NCBI GenBank assembly: GCA_026390735.1
Contig: JAPLFJ010000028.1
Span: 1 to 46,660 of the forward strand
Reading direction: 5' to 3'
From: Ignavibacteriota bacterium
GTDB taxonomy: Bacteria > Bacteroidota > Ignavibacteria > Tepidaquicellales > Tepidaquicellaceae
DNA: 46,660 bases
Shown: positions 8,164 to 17,516 of the stretch, in pieces
Position numbering within the stretch: the stretch's first letter is position 1
How the letters are laid out: the number at the start of each line of letters is the position of its first letter
Made by a program: the position numbers and the translations under genes
Notes under the pieces: generated by a model
The model's database searches: none
What the model was told of the DNA's origin: nothing
The model's input: the letters and a program-made list of their open reading frames with translations, nothing else

Positions 8164-9858
8164 TTATAAAGTATACAGGAACCTTTTAATCTTCAGTGTT
8201 GGTGTTTTAGCGAAAGGCTGATCCTGTTCGAGGACTTTCACAATTTTAGAATATGAAGGAAGTTTTTTATTCACTTCAGTCTGAACTTCATCGAGAATAT
8301 GTTTAATCTTTTCGTTAAACTGTGCTTTCTTAAGGTTCAGGTGTTTATATATTTCTTCCAGTTCGGGATAATTAAGGTGTACCCTTGCGACGAGTTTTTC
8401 ATCTTTCTGAAATACGAGAGATTCTGCAACGTACTGCAGATCATTTATCTTCGATTCAATTTCTTCGGGATAAATGTTCTTCCCGTTTGAACCTACTATA
8501 ACATTCTTAATCCTGTCTTTAATGTATATGTAACCATCTTTGTCAATCAGCCCTAAATCCCCTGTCCTGAACCATCCGTCATCAGTGAACATTTCTTTTG
8601 TCTTTGCTTCATCTTTGTAATATCCCTTAAACACATTCGGTCCTTTAACAAGAATCTCACCCATCTTTGAATCCTTATCGGGATTGTTAATCTTCACCTG
8701 AACACCTTTTATCGGTTGTCCGGAAGAACGGTATCTTCTTGTTGCAGGAGCATTTCCTGAAACAAGCGGAGAGGTTTCAGTTAAGCCGTAACCTAGCGTA
8801 TGCGGAAACTTTGCTTCGATAAGAAAATCTTCTACGTCCTGAGGTAAAGCAGCACCGCCAATACAGAACATTCTTAGTCTGCCGCCGAATGTTTCCATAA
8901 GTTTCTTGCCCGCGGCTTTATTCATAAGTTTTCTTGTAACAGACCTGCCGTAAAGGAATCTTCGGGAAGTACTCTTCTCGAATTCGGGTTTTATTTTCTG
9001 TCTGTAAATCTTTTCAATTACCAGGGGAATAGACACCATTATAGTCGGTCTCACCTTTTTCAATGCTGGTAGAAGAACAGATGCCGTAGGTGGTTTATCG
9101 AGATAGTAAATTTGTGAACCTGCCATAACAGGAACGACCATACCTACATTACATTCCATAGTATGCGAAAGAGGAAGAATAGAAAGCAGTACATCATCTG
9201 ATTTAATTCCTGAAAGTTCAACTGTGGAGATTGCATCGGAAATAAAGTTCTTATGTGAAAGCAAGACACCTTTTGAATGTCCTGTAGTACCAGAAGTATA
9301 AATCAGTGAAGCAATATCATCTTCAAGAACGTTTTTTCCCAGTGGGGCATCTTCGTTCGGAGAAGCAAAATCCAGTTTCAGGTATCCTTTATTAATAGTA
9401 TCAGCATTATCAACAATAAAGGATTTCAGTTTATCTTTACTGACAATTGAAAACTCATCGAACATTACAACAAAATTCAGAGCAGCCACTTCGAACACAT
9501 CGAGTTTAACTTTGCATCTATCCGAGACGAATATTCCTTTCGCACCGGAATCTTCTATGATGTATGCAATTTCTTCAGGCTGGAATTCAGTCATAATCGG
9601 GACAGCAATAGCACCGAGCGAAGTGATTGCAAAGAAAGCAATTCCCCAGTTCGGTGAACTTTCGCTCAGGAGTGCAACCCTGTCGCCTTTCTTAATTCCG
9701 TTTGTTACAAGATAAGCAGAAACAGAAAGAATGTATTCTTTCAGTTCAGAATATCTGTAAGCGGATTTATCGATTGACCCTAACGATAAATTATCAGGAT
9801 ACAAACTGAAAGTCCTGTTAAGAACTGCCGGTATCGTTAACGGCTTAATTTCTATCAA
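8164..9858 (-). CDS. Long-chain fatty acid-CoA ligase (AMP-binding)
   Basis: A 564-aa member of the ANL superfamily that activates a carboxylic acid to acyl-AMP and then acyl-CoA. The P-loop-like motif YTSGTTGHSKG is at about 187-197, the A5 motif GYGLTETSP at 355-363, and the TGDLG/KDRIKN hinge motifs with the C-terminal lid follow. The closest known type is the FadD/AMP-forming long-chain acyl-CoA synthetase group found in Bacteroidota. The frame begins at a TTG (9858) and has no other early Met, so TTG is the likely start. It stands alone on the minus strand, divergent from the PLP enzyme gene, with a 133-bp shared upstream region. Chain-length specificity cannot be read from sequence. Confidence 0.92.
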   Translation of the reverse strand: MIEIKPLTIPAVLNRTFSLYPDNLSLGSIDKSAYRYSELKEYILSVSAYLVTNGIKKGDRVALLSESSPNWGIAFFAITSLGAIAVPIMTEFQPEEIAYIIEDSGAKGIFVSDRCKVKLDVFEVAALNFVVMFDEFSIVSKDKLKSFIVDNADTINKGYLKLDFASPNEDAPLGKNVLEDDIASLIYTSGTTGHSKGVLLSHKNFISDAISTVELSGIKSDDVLLSILPLSHTMECNVGMVVPVMAGSQIYYLDKPPTASVLLPALKKVRPTIMVSIPLVIEKIYRQKIKPEFEKSTSRRFLYGRSVTRKLMNKAAGKKLMETFGGRLRMFCIGGAALPQDVEDFLIEAKFPHTLGYGLTETSPLVSGNAPATRRYRSSGQPIKGVQVKINNPDKDSKMGEILVKGPNVFKGYYKDEAKTKEMFTDDGWFRTGDLGLIDKDGYIYIKDRIKNVIVGSNGKNIYPEEIESKINDLQYVAESLVFQKDEKLVARVHLNYPELEEIYKHLNLKKAQFNEKIKHILDEVQTEVNKKLPSYSKIVKVLEQDQPFAKTPTLKIKRFLYTL

Positions 9859-9991
9859 TGATATAAATTATGTTTAGTTAATTGCGAATCAAAATAAGGA
9901 ATTAGAGTATCAAATTAAATTGCAATTAATGAAAATAAAGGAGAACTGATATTAACGCATATAAAGCAGGAAAATACATTAACTTTGCTCT

Positions 9992-10939
9992 ATGGCAATA
10001 ACAAAACAGGACATCTCAGAAGCTCACGCAAGGATAGCACCGTATATTCACAGAACACATGTACTGACATCTGATTCAATTAATGAAATGTACGGATGCA
10101 AATTCTATTTCAAGTGCGAAAACTTTCAGAAGATAGGTGCGTTCAAAATCAGAGGCGGTATGAATGCTTCACTGCAACTGGCTTCATCAATACTTGAGAA
10201 AGGACTTGCGACACATTCATCGGGCAATCACGCACAGGCAATCGCACTTGCGGCAAAGTTACTGGGGACCAGGGCTTACATCGTGATGCCTGATAACTCC
10301 CCTGCCGTGAAAGTTAATGCAGTGAAAGGATACGGTGCGGAGATTACATTTTGCGAGCCAACGTTACAGGCACGCGAGGATACTATGGAGAAAGTTATCA
10401 GAAGAACAGGTGCAGAGTTTATTCATCCTTTTAATGATGAAAGGATTGTAGCGGGACAGGCAACAGCTGCAAAAGAATTAATCGAAGAAGTGAAAGACCT
10501 TGAGGTAATAATTGCTCCCGTAGGCGGAGGTGGTCTGCTATCGGGGACTTCACTCTCGGCAAAATATTTCGGGAATAACATAAAGGTTTATGCAGGAGAA
10601 CCCGAAGGAGCGGCTGATGCAGTACTTTCGTATAAATCAGGTAAAATAGAATCAGCACCATACATTAAAACAATAGCAGACGGATTACTAACGACACTCG
10701 GAGATATCACACTTGGCATAATAAGAGAAAACGTGTCAGAAATATTCACAGTAACAGAAGAAGAAATAATAAAGGCAATGCGTCTTGTGTATGAAAGGAT
10801 GAAGATTGTAATCGAACCAAGTTCAGCAGTTCCCCTTGCAGCAATTATAAAACACGCAGACCGCTTCAAAGGAAAACGCATAGGAGTGATAATTTCAGGC
10901 GGAAACGTGGATTTAAGCAGTTTCAGAGATTGGTTTTAG
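9992..10939 (+). CDS. Threonine dehydratase / serine racemase family PLP enzyme
   Basis: A 315-aa fold-type II pyridoxal-phosphate enzyme that deaminates threonine or serine, or racemises serine. The cofactor lysine is Lys52 in the motif GAFKIRGG. SSGNHAQA binds the substrate carboxylate, and the glycine loop GGGGLLSG holds the cofactor phosphate. The protein lacks the C-terminal ACT regulatory domain of biosynthetic IlvA, so it belongs to the short catabolic TdcB/serine-racemase subgroup. The two activities cannot be told apart here. It is monocistronic: 133 bp follow the divergent acyl-CoA ligase and 65 bp precede the next gene. ATG start. Confidence 0.9.
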   Translation: MAITKQDISEAHARIAPYIHRTHVLTSDSINEMYGCKFYFKCENFQKIGAFKIRGGMNASLQLASSILEKGLATHSSGNHAQAIALAAKLLGTRAYIVMPDNSPAVKVNAVKGYGAEITFCEPTLQAREDTMEKVIRRTGAEFIHPFNDERIVAGQATAAKELIEEVKDLEVIIAPVGGGGLLSGTSLSAKYFGNNIKVYAGEPEGAADAVLSYKSGKIESAPYIKTIADGLLTTLGDITLGIIRENVSEIFTVTEEEIIKAMRLVYERMKIVIEPSSAVPLAAIIKHADRFKGKRIGVIISGGNVDLSSFRDWF

Positions 10940-11004
10940 CATTTATATATCCTACTTTTTACTTCCCGAATTAGTTAAATTCTCCGATAAAATTATAAGA
11001 CAGA

Positions 11005-11961
11005 ATGAAGAAAATCATATTACCTCTTTTATTTGCTTTATTATTCGGGCAGAATATATCTGCACAGGATTTAGGTACATTACTTACAAATGTTGGTCCT
11101 GATTATGCAAAAAGTTATTTAGCACCTTTCACAACAGGGCTGGGTACCAATCTGAATTCAGGATGGTTCGGCGGATTTGATCCGTCGGGATACTCAAAAC
11201 TTCCTTTCGTTCCGCATTTTTATGTTGGCGTAAAGTTTAATGGTGTTATTATGCAGGAACAGGATAGAGTTTTTACACAAAACTTCAGAACAACTATTCC
11301 TATTAATGGTACGAACAGAGATGTATTTTTAAAAATGGTTGATGCACCTACAGTTTTAGGATATACATCTACCCCTAAGGGGCAAGTATTTGATGCGAAT
11401 ACAAATACTTATTTAGGTGAATATGCAACCATCGGCGGAATAACAAATTCGCAGTTTGTACCGCTTGTTGTACCTCACTTCGGATTCGGGACTTTGCTCG
11501 GAACGGATATAATGTTAAGGGTTTTACCGGGGTTTGATATGGGGAACTATGGTTCATTTTTAATGTTCGGAGGTGCGATAAGACACAGTCTGGGTGGATA
11601 CGTAAAGAATATGCCTTTTGATATTTCAGCACAATTCGGTTATCAGACAATCGGCATAAAAGATAATCACTACAATAAATTCATCACAGGAAATTCAATG
11701 TTTGCAAACCTGCAGATAAGCAAGTCGATTTCGATAGTAACAATATACGGTGGTGCTCAGTACGAAAATTATACCGTTGATGTGAATTATACACTGAACG
11801 TAAGCGGTTATACACAGAGCGTTTCTTTCACACAGAAAGGTGAAAACTCATTCAGAGGCCTTGCAGGAGCGACAATCAGTGCAGGTCCGGTTCACTTTAA
11901 TGCAGATTTAAACATGGGAAGCAAGTTTTCATTTTCAGGTGGCGTAGGGATAGGTCTTTAA
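11005..11961 (+). CDS. Probable outer-membrane protein, DUF6588-like
   Basis: A 318-aa exported protein with a clear signal peptide (MKKIILPLLFALLFGQNISA, cleavage near residue 20). The mature part is rich in Gly and aromatic residues in an alternating pattern and ends in GVGIGL, as expected for an outer-membrane beta-barrel. The N-terminal stretch with YLAPFTTGLGTNLNSGW is reminiscent of the Bacteroidota family DUF6588, but I cannot confirm this. No transport motif is visible. It is a separate unit, 55 bp before the next gene. Confidence 0.65.
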   Translation: MKKIILPLLFALLFGQNISAQDLGTLLTNVGPDYAKSYLAPFTTGLGTNLNSGWFGGFDPSGYSKLPFVPHFYVGVKFNGVIMQEQDRVFTQNFRTTIPINGTNRDVFLKMVDAPTVLGYTSTPKGQVFDANTNTYLGEYATIGGITNSQFVPLVVPHFGFGTLLGTDIMLRVLPGFDMGNYGSFLMFGGAIRHSLGGYVKNMPFDISAQFGYQTIGIKDNHYNKFITGNSMFANLQISKSISIVTIYGGAQYENYTVDVNYTLNVSGYTQSVSFTQKGENSFRGLAGATISAGPVHFNADLNMGSKFSFSGGVGIGL

Positions 11962-12016
11962 TTTATAAGATAGTTTTGCAAAGAGTGGTTTTATATTAAA
12001 TTTAAATGATTAAGGA

Positions 12017-12631
12017 ATGGATAACATTGTTGAGGTAAGAAAGATAACGGACAAAGATTTTGATGCGGCAATTGAAGTATACACCGAGGCATTTACTGAA
12101 GACCCTCTTCACGTTTACCTTTTTCCTGAGGTTGAGGAAAGGGAAAGAATCACAAGGTTATTTTACGAAATGATGGTGAATGAATTTGTTTACGGCCTGA
12201 ATTTACAGTTTCGCGGAGTGTATGAAGATGACATACTCACTGCAGCACTGATGTACACAAGACCCGACTCAAACGAATGGAGTGAAGACATGATGAATAT
12301 TGTAATGGAAATGAGGAGTAAAGCCAAGAATGAAAAAGTGAATTTTGTGAGCGAGTATACTATGAAGGCAAACAATTTCAAGCCAAGAGAAAAGCATATA
12401 TACCTTAATGAACTTGCTACAGGAAAGAAGCACAGAGGAAAAGGTTTTGCAAGAATGTTAATTTCAAGTGCAGTATCCGATGCAGCAAACTTTCCGGAAG
12501 CAAAGATTATGGGTCTGGACACATCAAACAAAGCTAATGTTGATATTTACAGAAAGATTGGGTTTAACATTTACAAGGAATTCCCTTTCCGTGGTCTGAA
12601 AGGATACGTGATGAGGAAATCTATAAACTAA
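12017..12631 (+). CDS. GNAT-family N-acetyltransferase
   Basis: A 204-aa single-domain acetyltransferase of the GNAT fold. The acetyl-CoA pyrophosphate-binding loop (motif A) is seen as KKHRGKGFARML at about 136-147, preceded by the beta-strand LNELATG and followed by the C-terminal motif LDTSNKANVDIYRKIGF typical of the family. The substrate (small amine, antibiotic or protein) is not apparent. An AAGGA sequence lies immediately upstream of the ATG. The stop overlaps the stop of the convergent ggt gene by 4 bases, so there is no room for an intervening terminator. Confidence 0.88.
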   Translation: MDNIVEVRKITDKDFDAAIEVYTEAFTEDPLHVYLFPEVEERERITRLFYEMMVNEFVYGLNLQFRGVYEDDILTAALMYTRPDSNEWSEDMMNIVMEMRSKAKNEKVNFVSEYTMKANNFKPREKHIYLNELATGKKHRGKGFARMLISSAVSDAANFPEAKIMGLDTSNKANVDIYRKIGFNIYKEFPFRGLKGYVMRKSIN

Positions 12632-14289
12632 AAACCAAGCGCTTTACCGCTTCCGCGTCTGTCAGAATGCCCGGAAAGCGTTCCATCGGGATTATATTTA
12701 ATCGCTTCGACGCGTGCAAAATCAGATATGATTTTTATGCTATACCCAATTTCTTTTAATTCCCTTATCTGCATATTCGACGCATAAGAGTTCTCAAGCT
12801 GTAATAAATCAGGAAGCCACTGATGATGAAAACGAGGAGCATCCACTGCATCTTCAGCAGACATTTCAAAATCGATTATATTAATTACAGACTGCAGAAC
12901 AGCAGTTATTATCTTACCGCCACCAGGTGAACCAATAACAAGAAATGGTTTATTATCTTTGAGAATAATTGCAGGAGTCATAGAACTAAGCATTCTTTTA
13001 CCCGGCGCAATTGCATTTGCTTCATTACCGACAAGTCCGTATATATTGGGAACGCCAGGCTTCACGGAGAAATCATCCATTTCATTGTTCAGTAAAAAAC
13101 CAGCACCGTCAACGACAACCTTACTTCCGAATACATCGTTGAGTGTGGTTGTAAGAGAAACCATATTCCCTTTCGAATCGGCAACCGATAAGTGAGTTGT
13201 CTGAGGACTTTCCTTATCTGCATTACCGGGTTTGATTCCATCCGATGGAATAGTTTCCCCTAAGGTGAAATTACTGAATCTTTCTTTTGCATAAGATTTG
13301 GAAATCAGTTTATCAACAGGCATATTGTAGAAATCCTTATCACCCATAAACTCACTTCTGTCTGAGTATACTCTTTTCATTGCTTCGGCAAGAACGTTAA
13401 CGAATGGAACGCTCCCCTTTCCGAGACTTTTCAAATCGAAGTTTTCAAGAATGTTAAGAAGATAAATAAGGCAGGTACCACCGCTTGAGGGAGGGCCCAT
13501 TGTTATGAGATCATATCCCCGGTATGTACCTTTTATCACTTTTCTTTCTACAGGTTGATATTTTTCAAGGTCCCGAAGCGAGATAATTCCATTACCATTT
13601 TTCATTTCAGCCACAATCTTATCCGCAACTACTCCTTTATAAAAACCATCTCTTCCTTTTGAGGATATTTCTTTTAAAGTGTTAGCTAAATCAGTCTGTT
13701 TGAATAAATCAGCGTTCTTAAATTTTCTGCCGAATATTTGAAAAGAACTTGTGAATTGATTGAAATCACTTCTGTGATGGTTAATAGAGTTTGCAAGTTC
13801 CTGATTAATGAGAAATCCTTTTTCTGCAAGTTCGATTGCGTATGATAGAATTTCCTCACGGGATTTTGTTCCGTACTTTTCCAGTGCATACAGCAGACCT
13901 GCAACGGAACCAGGAATACCGGATGCGAGTTGTCCTGTAGTACTTAATTCAGGAATAACGTTTCCATTATTGTCCAGGTACATATTTTTTGATGAGAGCA
14001 AAGGTGCAGTTTCGCGGAAGTCAATTGAAGTTTCGAAACCTTTCTCTGAACGAAGGACGATAAATCCACCACCACCAAGATTTCCTGCCTGAGGATAAAC
14101 GACTGCGAGTGCAAAGGCTGTTCCTACTGCAGCATCGATTGCATTACCGCCGCTTTTAAGGATTTTGATGCCAACTTCGGAAGCAAGTTCGTTTGCAGAA
14201 CTTACAACGGCATTTTGATAAGAATTTATCTGTGAATTTGCTATCGCATACGAAAAGAATAAAACAAATAATAATAGTTTCTTTACCAT
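12628..14289 (-). CDS. ggt: Gamma-glutamyltransferase precursor
   Basis: The enzyme hydrolyses or transfers the gamma-glutamyl group of glutathione in the periplasm. A longer frame begins at 14376, but the ATG at 14289 puts the signal peptide MVKKLLLFVLFFSYAIANSQ at the N-terminus and avoids overlap with nadE, so I prefer a 553-aa precursor. The family motifs are present: the GNAIDAAV region, LGGGGFIVL, and the autoprocessing/catalytic threonine Thr374 at the start of TTHLSVAD, which becomes the N-terminus of the small subunit. The later PGSPGG-like motif appears as IGSPGGGKI. A perfect GC-rich palindrome sits directly on the start codon. It follows nadE with a 52-bp gap and may share its transcript. 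Confidence 0.93.
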   Translation of the reverse strand: MVKKLLLFVLFFSYAIANSQINSYQNAVVSSANELASEVGIKILKSGGNAIDAAVGTAFALAVVYPQAGNLGGGGFIVLRSEKGFETSIDFRETAPLLSSKNMYLDNNGNVIPELSTTGQLASGIPGSVAGLLYALEKYGTKSREEILSYAIELAEKGFLINQELANSINHHRSDFNQFTSSFQIFGRKFKNADLFKQTDLANTLKEISSKGRDGFYKGVVADKIVAEMKNGNGIISLRDLEKYQPVERKVIKGTYRGYDLITMGPPSSGGTCLIYLLNILENFDLKSLGKGSVPFVNVLAEAMKRVYSDRSEFMGDKDFYNMPVDKLISKSYAKERFSNFTLGETIPSDGIKPGNADKESPQTTHLSVADSKGNMVSLTTTLNDVFGSKVVVDGAGFLLNNEMDDFSVKPGVPNIYGLVGNEANAIAPGKRMLSSMTPAIILKDNKPFLVIGSPGGGKIITAVLQSVINIIDFEMSAEDAVDAPRFHHQWLPDLLQLENSYASNMQIRELKEIGYSIKIISDFARVEAIKYNPDGTLSGHSDRRGSGKALGF

Positions 14290-14302
14290 CCGCCACGGCG
14301 GA
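14289..14302. repeat. Perfect GC-rich palindrome at the ggt start codon
   Basis: TCCGCC-AC-GGCGGA is a perfect 6-bp stem with a 2-base loop that touches the first base of the ggt ATG. It is conspicuously GC-rich for its surroundings and lies where a ribosome-binding site would be. Confidence 0.6.
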
Positions 14303-14341
14303 CGCACAGAGGTTTTAATCTTCAAAGAATGTATGCTACTA

Positions 14342-15157
14342 TTATGTATTCCAGTCACGGTTATAGCGGAAATCAACGTTAACTGTTCTGTTTGAGACCT
14401 TTGCGATTAAGGGCGGAAGACGTTTAAACTGGTTGCGGGAAATCATCCTGCTGATTTTCTCTATAAACGGTTTCTCAAAACCCATCTTAAGTAATTCCTC
14501 ATCTGTTCTTCTTTCGTCGATCTTCTCGTACAGGAATTCATCCACGTTAGCGTATGTAATGCCCATTTCCTCCTCATCAGTTTGTCCTTCCCATAAATCT
14601 GCAGAAGGTTTTTTATCAATAACTTCTTCAGGGATATTAAGATATTTAGCCAGTTCGAATATCTGTGTTTTGTACAAATCGCCAAGAGGATTAATAGCAC
14701 AGGCAGAATCGCCAAACAAAGTTGAATAACCAAGTAGAAGTTCGGTTTTATTGCTTGTTCCTACAACGAGTGCATTTTCTTTGGCGGACTCATCATAAAG
14801 AACAATCATTCTCATACGAGCCATAACATTTCCCTTGCGTAGGTTTGAGACATCTCCGTCAAGAGTTTTCAGGTATGCATCAACCGAAGGAGAAATATCA
14901 GCAACTTTTGAACGGACTCCAAGGTCTTTAATAATTTTCTCAGCGTCGGTTAAACTGTTTTTACTGCTTGTTTTATAAGGCATCATAACACAGAGGACAT
15001 TTTCAGGTCCGAAAGCTTTTGCAGAAAGGTATGCAGAAACGGCAGAATCTATTCCGCCTGACAACCCTATAACAGCTTTTTTTATACCAATACGGTTAGT
15101 TTCGTTCTTAAGGAAACCAACAAGCAGTTTTTCTATAATTTTATAATCGTAAGTCAT
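14342..15157 (-). CDS. nadE: Ammonia-dependent NAD+ synthetase
   Basis: NadE completes NAD biosynthesis by amidating deamido-NAD with ATP. The 271-aa protein has the N-type ATP-pyrophosphatase P-loop SGGIDS at 33-38, the substrate-binding motif GTSNKTELLLGY, and KPSADLWEGQTDE near the C-terminal third. It has no N-terminal glutaminase domain, so it uses free ammonia. The longest frame starts at a TTG at 15163, but an ATG two codons later (15157) is a better start. It is the first gene of a two-gene minus-strand unit with ggt, and a terminator hairpin separates it from the gene upstream. Confidence 0.95.
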   Translation of the reverse strand: MTYDYKIIEKLLVGFLKNETNRIGIKKAVIGLSGGIDSAVSAYLSAKAFGPENVLCVMMPYKTSSKNSLTDAEKIIKDLGVRSKVADISPSVDAYLKTLDGDVSNLRKGNVMARMRMIVLYDESAKENALVVGTSNKTELLLGYSTLFGDSACAINPLGDLYKTQIFELAKYLNIPEEVIDKKPSADLWEGQTDEEEMGITYANVDEFLYEKIDERRTDEELLKMGFEKPFIEKISRMISRNQFKRLPPLIAKVSNRTVNVDFRYNRDWNT

Positions 15158-15200
15158 AATCAATGTTTACATAAATTAAATATTTAAGGGGAATAAAAAA

Positions 15201-15224
15201 AGCCGTTAGATTACTCTAACGGCT
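15201..15224. terminator. Bidirectional-looking Rho-independent terminator
   Basis: A perfect 10-bp stem (AGCCGTTAGA with its complement) closes a 4-base loop, flanked by an A-run on the left and TTTTATT on the right. It follows the 84-aa gene on the minus strand and separates it from nadE. Confidence 0.85.
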
Positions 15225-15246
15225 TTTATTGATAAAATGCTTATAA

Positions 15247-15501
15247 CTACTTAGAAACCTGATATACTATTTTTCTAATTGTGTCAAACTGCAAATACGG
15301 GAACATTTCCTGTATTTTATCGATTGCTTCACCTGCGCTCATTTCTCTTCTCATATCCTTGTACATTTGCCTGATCTTATAATCTCTGATAGCTTTTTCA
15401 TCAAGTAACTTATATTTCTTTAAAGTATTGAATACTTCATCGTCTATCAATTCACTTAATGGATTGTCACTCTTTGATTTAGTTTTTGCTGATGGTTTCA
15501 A
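15247..15501 (-). CDS. Small conserved-looking protein of unknown function
   Basis: An 84-aa, highly charged, soluble protein predicted to be mostly helical. Its C-terminal half contains REMSAGEAIDKIQEMFP followed by FDTIRKIVYQ, which looks like a helix-turn-helix-type arrangement, but I cannot name a family. It begins at TTG 15501, and a good AAAGGAG ribosome-binding site lies 7 bases upstream; this decides the start. A strong terminator follows 22 bases after the stop, so it is a self-contained transcription unit. Lacking a signal peptide, it is cytoplasmic. A role as a small regulator is possible but only inferred. Confidence 0.7.
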   Translation of the reverse strand: MKPSAKTKSKSDNPLSELIDDEVFNTLKKYKLLDEKAIRDYKIRQMYKDMRREMSAGEAIDKIQEMFPYLQFDTIRKIVYQVSK

Positions 15502-15701
15502 ATTTTCTCTCCTTTGTTATTAGTTTTAAAATCTTAAAAAGAAGTATATAACAACTAAATTCTAAATATTTAATTTACAATAAACAAAAATACCTAAAAA
15601 ACAAGAGAAAATCAAGCGTATTAGAATTCCAAAGGCTTTTGCAATTGATTATAAAGCAGAATCATTATAATTTGATAAAATTTAATAAACTAACTGGGTC
15701 A

Positions 15702-17516
15702 ATGAAAAAGTCAATTCTCCTGATAGCATTGATGTTCTTTGCAATTAATGTAATTGCACAGGAATCAGAACATTTATCTTATAAATTATTTACAAACCGT
15801 GATACATATTCAGCCAAAGATACTGTAAAATTAGGGATTAAGGTTAAAATCAATGAAAAATACCACATTAATTCCTTTAGGCCCTCAGATGAAAGTTTTA
15901 TTAAGACAGAGATAGTATCAAAGTCGGGTGATTTTAATACATTAGGGACATATTTCCCGAATCACAAGATGTATAAATTTGCATTTTCTGACACAGAAAT
16001 ACCTGTTTATGAGGGTGAAATTGAGATAGGAATGAGTTTTCTTGCGAAGGACAACGTGAAGGACGGAGAAATTGTGATACAGGTAGAATTTACCTATCAG
16101 GCCTGCGACAAGGCGGCATGTTATCCTCCAAAAACGATAAAATCTGAAGTTAAGATAAAAATATCAAAAACAGGAAGTGAGACTAATAAAGAAGTATTTT
16201 CTAAAATTGACTTTACCAAACCGGTAGTTTCAGATAAGAAAGAAACAGGAAAAAAGGAAGAGACTTTAAAAGAAAACACAAGAACCGAAGGACAGAATCC
16301 TGATGAACAGAAAGTTTCTAATTTTATTGAGGAAAAGGGGTTATTCCTCGGTATACTGATAATATTTGTATGGGGACTTGCATTAAACTTAACTCCGTGC
16401 ATATATCCTTTAATACCAATAACGATAAGTTACTTTGGTTCACAGGCGAGCGGAAACAGATTCCAGAGTATAATGATGGGTGTGTTTTATGCTATTGGAA
16501 TGGCGGTGACTTATTCATTAATGGGATTGTTTGCTGCCTTAACAGGAAGTTTACTGGGAACGGCATTGCAGAATCCATTCGTTGTTTTATTCATAGCAGC
16601 AATATTTATAGCATTAGCCACATCGATGTTCGGACTATGGGAAATCAGAGTTCCGCAATCATTAGCAGTAGCGGGGAATAAAAACCGTACTGGATATTTC
16701 GGTTCATTGATGATGGGATTACTTGTAGGTTTTATTGCAGCACCTTGCATAGGTCCGATAGTTTTAAGTCTGTTAGTTTATGTAGGAAAACTTGGAAGCC
16801 CGCTGATGGGATTCTTTTTATTTTTCGTATTATCATTAGGACTTGGAGTACCTTATATATTCCTTGCGGCATTCTCGAGTTCGATAAGCAAACTCCCCCG
16901 TTCAGGTGAATGGATGATAAGCGTGAAATTAATATTCGGTTTCGTATTAATCATAATGGCAATAAACACACTCGGTCCTTTAATGCCTGCGAACGTATAC
17001 AGTATCATATACCCGTTATCTATAATTCTTGCAGGTATTTACCTGATAATCTTTGACAACAAAGGACTGAATGCAAAAGGATACACAAAGGTTAAATATG
17101 CTATTGCAATAGCAGGTATAGTATTTGGTGTCTGGATATTAAAACCAGAGTCCAGATCAGCAGATGTAGCATGGAAGAATCTTGGTTCAGTAGAACAGAT
17201 TGAAACATCTATAAAGACGGACAAGAAACCTATAATGATAGATTTCTATGCTGACTGGTGTGCACAATGCAAGGAACTGGATAAATATACTTATACAGAT
17301 GAGAAAGTAGTTGAACTTTCGAAAAATATTAACAATATTAAGATTGACTTAACAAAAGAGAATGCTGATATCACCAGTAAATACGGGATAAAGGGATTAC
17401 CAGTTGTTATTTTTATGAAACCAAACGGAGAAGAGATAAAGGAACTAAGGGTAACAGGATTTTTAAAGCCTGAGGAATTCTCCAAAAGAATTGAAAAACT
17501 AATAAATGATAAATAA
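15702..17516 (+). CDS. dsbD: Thiol:disulfide interchange protein DsbD
   Basis: DsbD carries electrons from cytoplasmic thioredoxin across the inner membrane to reduce periplasmic disulfides, for example during cytochrome c maturation. The frame opens at 15639, but the ATG at 15702 places a signal peptide at the N-terminus (604 aa). The three redox modules are complete: an N-terminal DsbD-alpha domain with Cys135/Cys140 (CDKAAC), a CcdA-like eight-helix membrane domain with Cys233 (NLTPCIYP) and Cys349 (AAPCIGP), and a C-terminal thioredoxin domain with Cys520/Cys523 (ADWCAQC). A Lys/Glu-rich linker (about 165-210) joins alpha to the membrane part. It is the first gene of the operon that runs to 21919; its 3' end overlaps the next gene by 11 bases. 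Confidence 0.96.
   Translation: MKKSILLIALMFFAINVIAQESEHLSYKLFTNRDTYSAKDTVKLGIKVKINEKYHINSFRPSDESFIKTEIVSKSGDFNTLGTYFPNHKMYKFAFSDTEIPVYEGEIEIGMSFLAKDNVKDGEIVIQVEFTYQACDKAACYPPKTIKSEVKIKISKTGSETNKEVFSKIDFTKPVVSDKKETGKKEETLKENTRTEGQNPDEQKVSNFIEEKGLFLGILIIFVWGLALNLTPCIYPLIPITISYFGSQASGNRFQSIMMGVFYAIGMAVTYSLMGLFAALTGSLLGTALQNPFVVLFIAAIFIALATSMFGLWEIRVPQSLAVAGNKNRTGYFGSLMMGLLVGFIAAPCIGPIVLSLLVYVGKLGSPLMGFFLFFVLSLGLGVPYIFLAAFSSSISKLPRSGEWMISVKLIFGFVLIIMAINTLGPLMPANVYSIIYPLSIILAGIYLIIFDNKGLNAKGYTKVKYAIAIAGIVFGVWILKPESRSADVAWKNLGSVEQIETSIKTDKKPIMIDFYADWCAQCKELDKYTYTDEKVVELSKNINNIKIDLTKENADITSKYGIKGLPVVIFMKPNGEEIKELRVTGFLKPEEFSKRIEKLINDK

Noticed and set aside
14290-14376. N-terminal extension of gamma-glutamyltransferase from the longer frame
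   Set aside because: It would bury the signal peptide after 29 residues and overlap nadE by 35 bases; the internal ATG is better.
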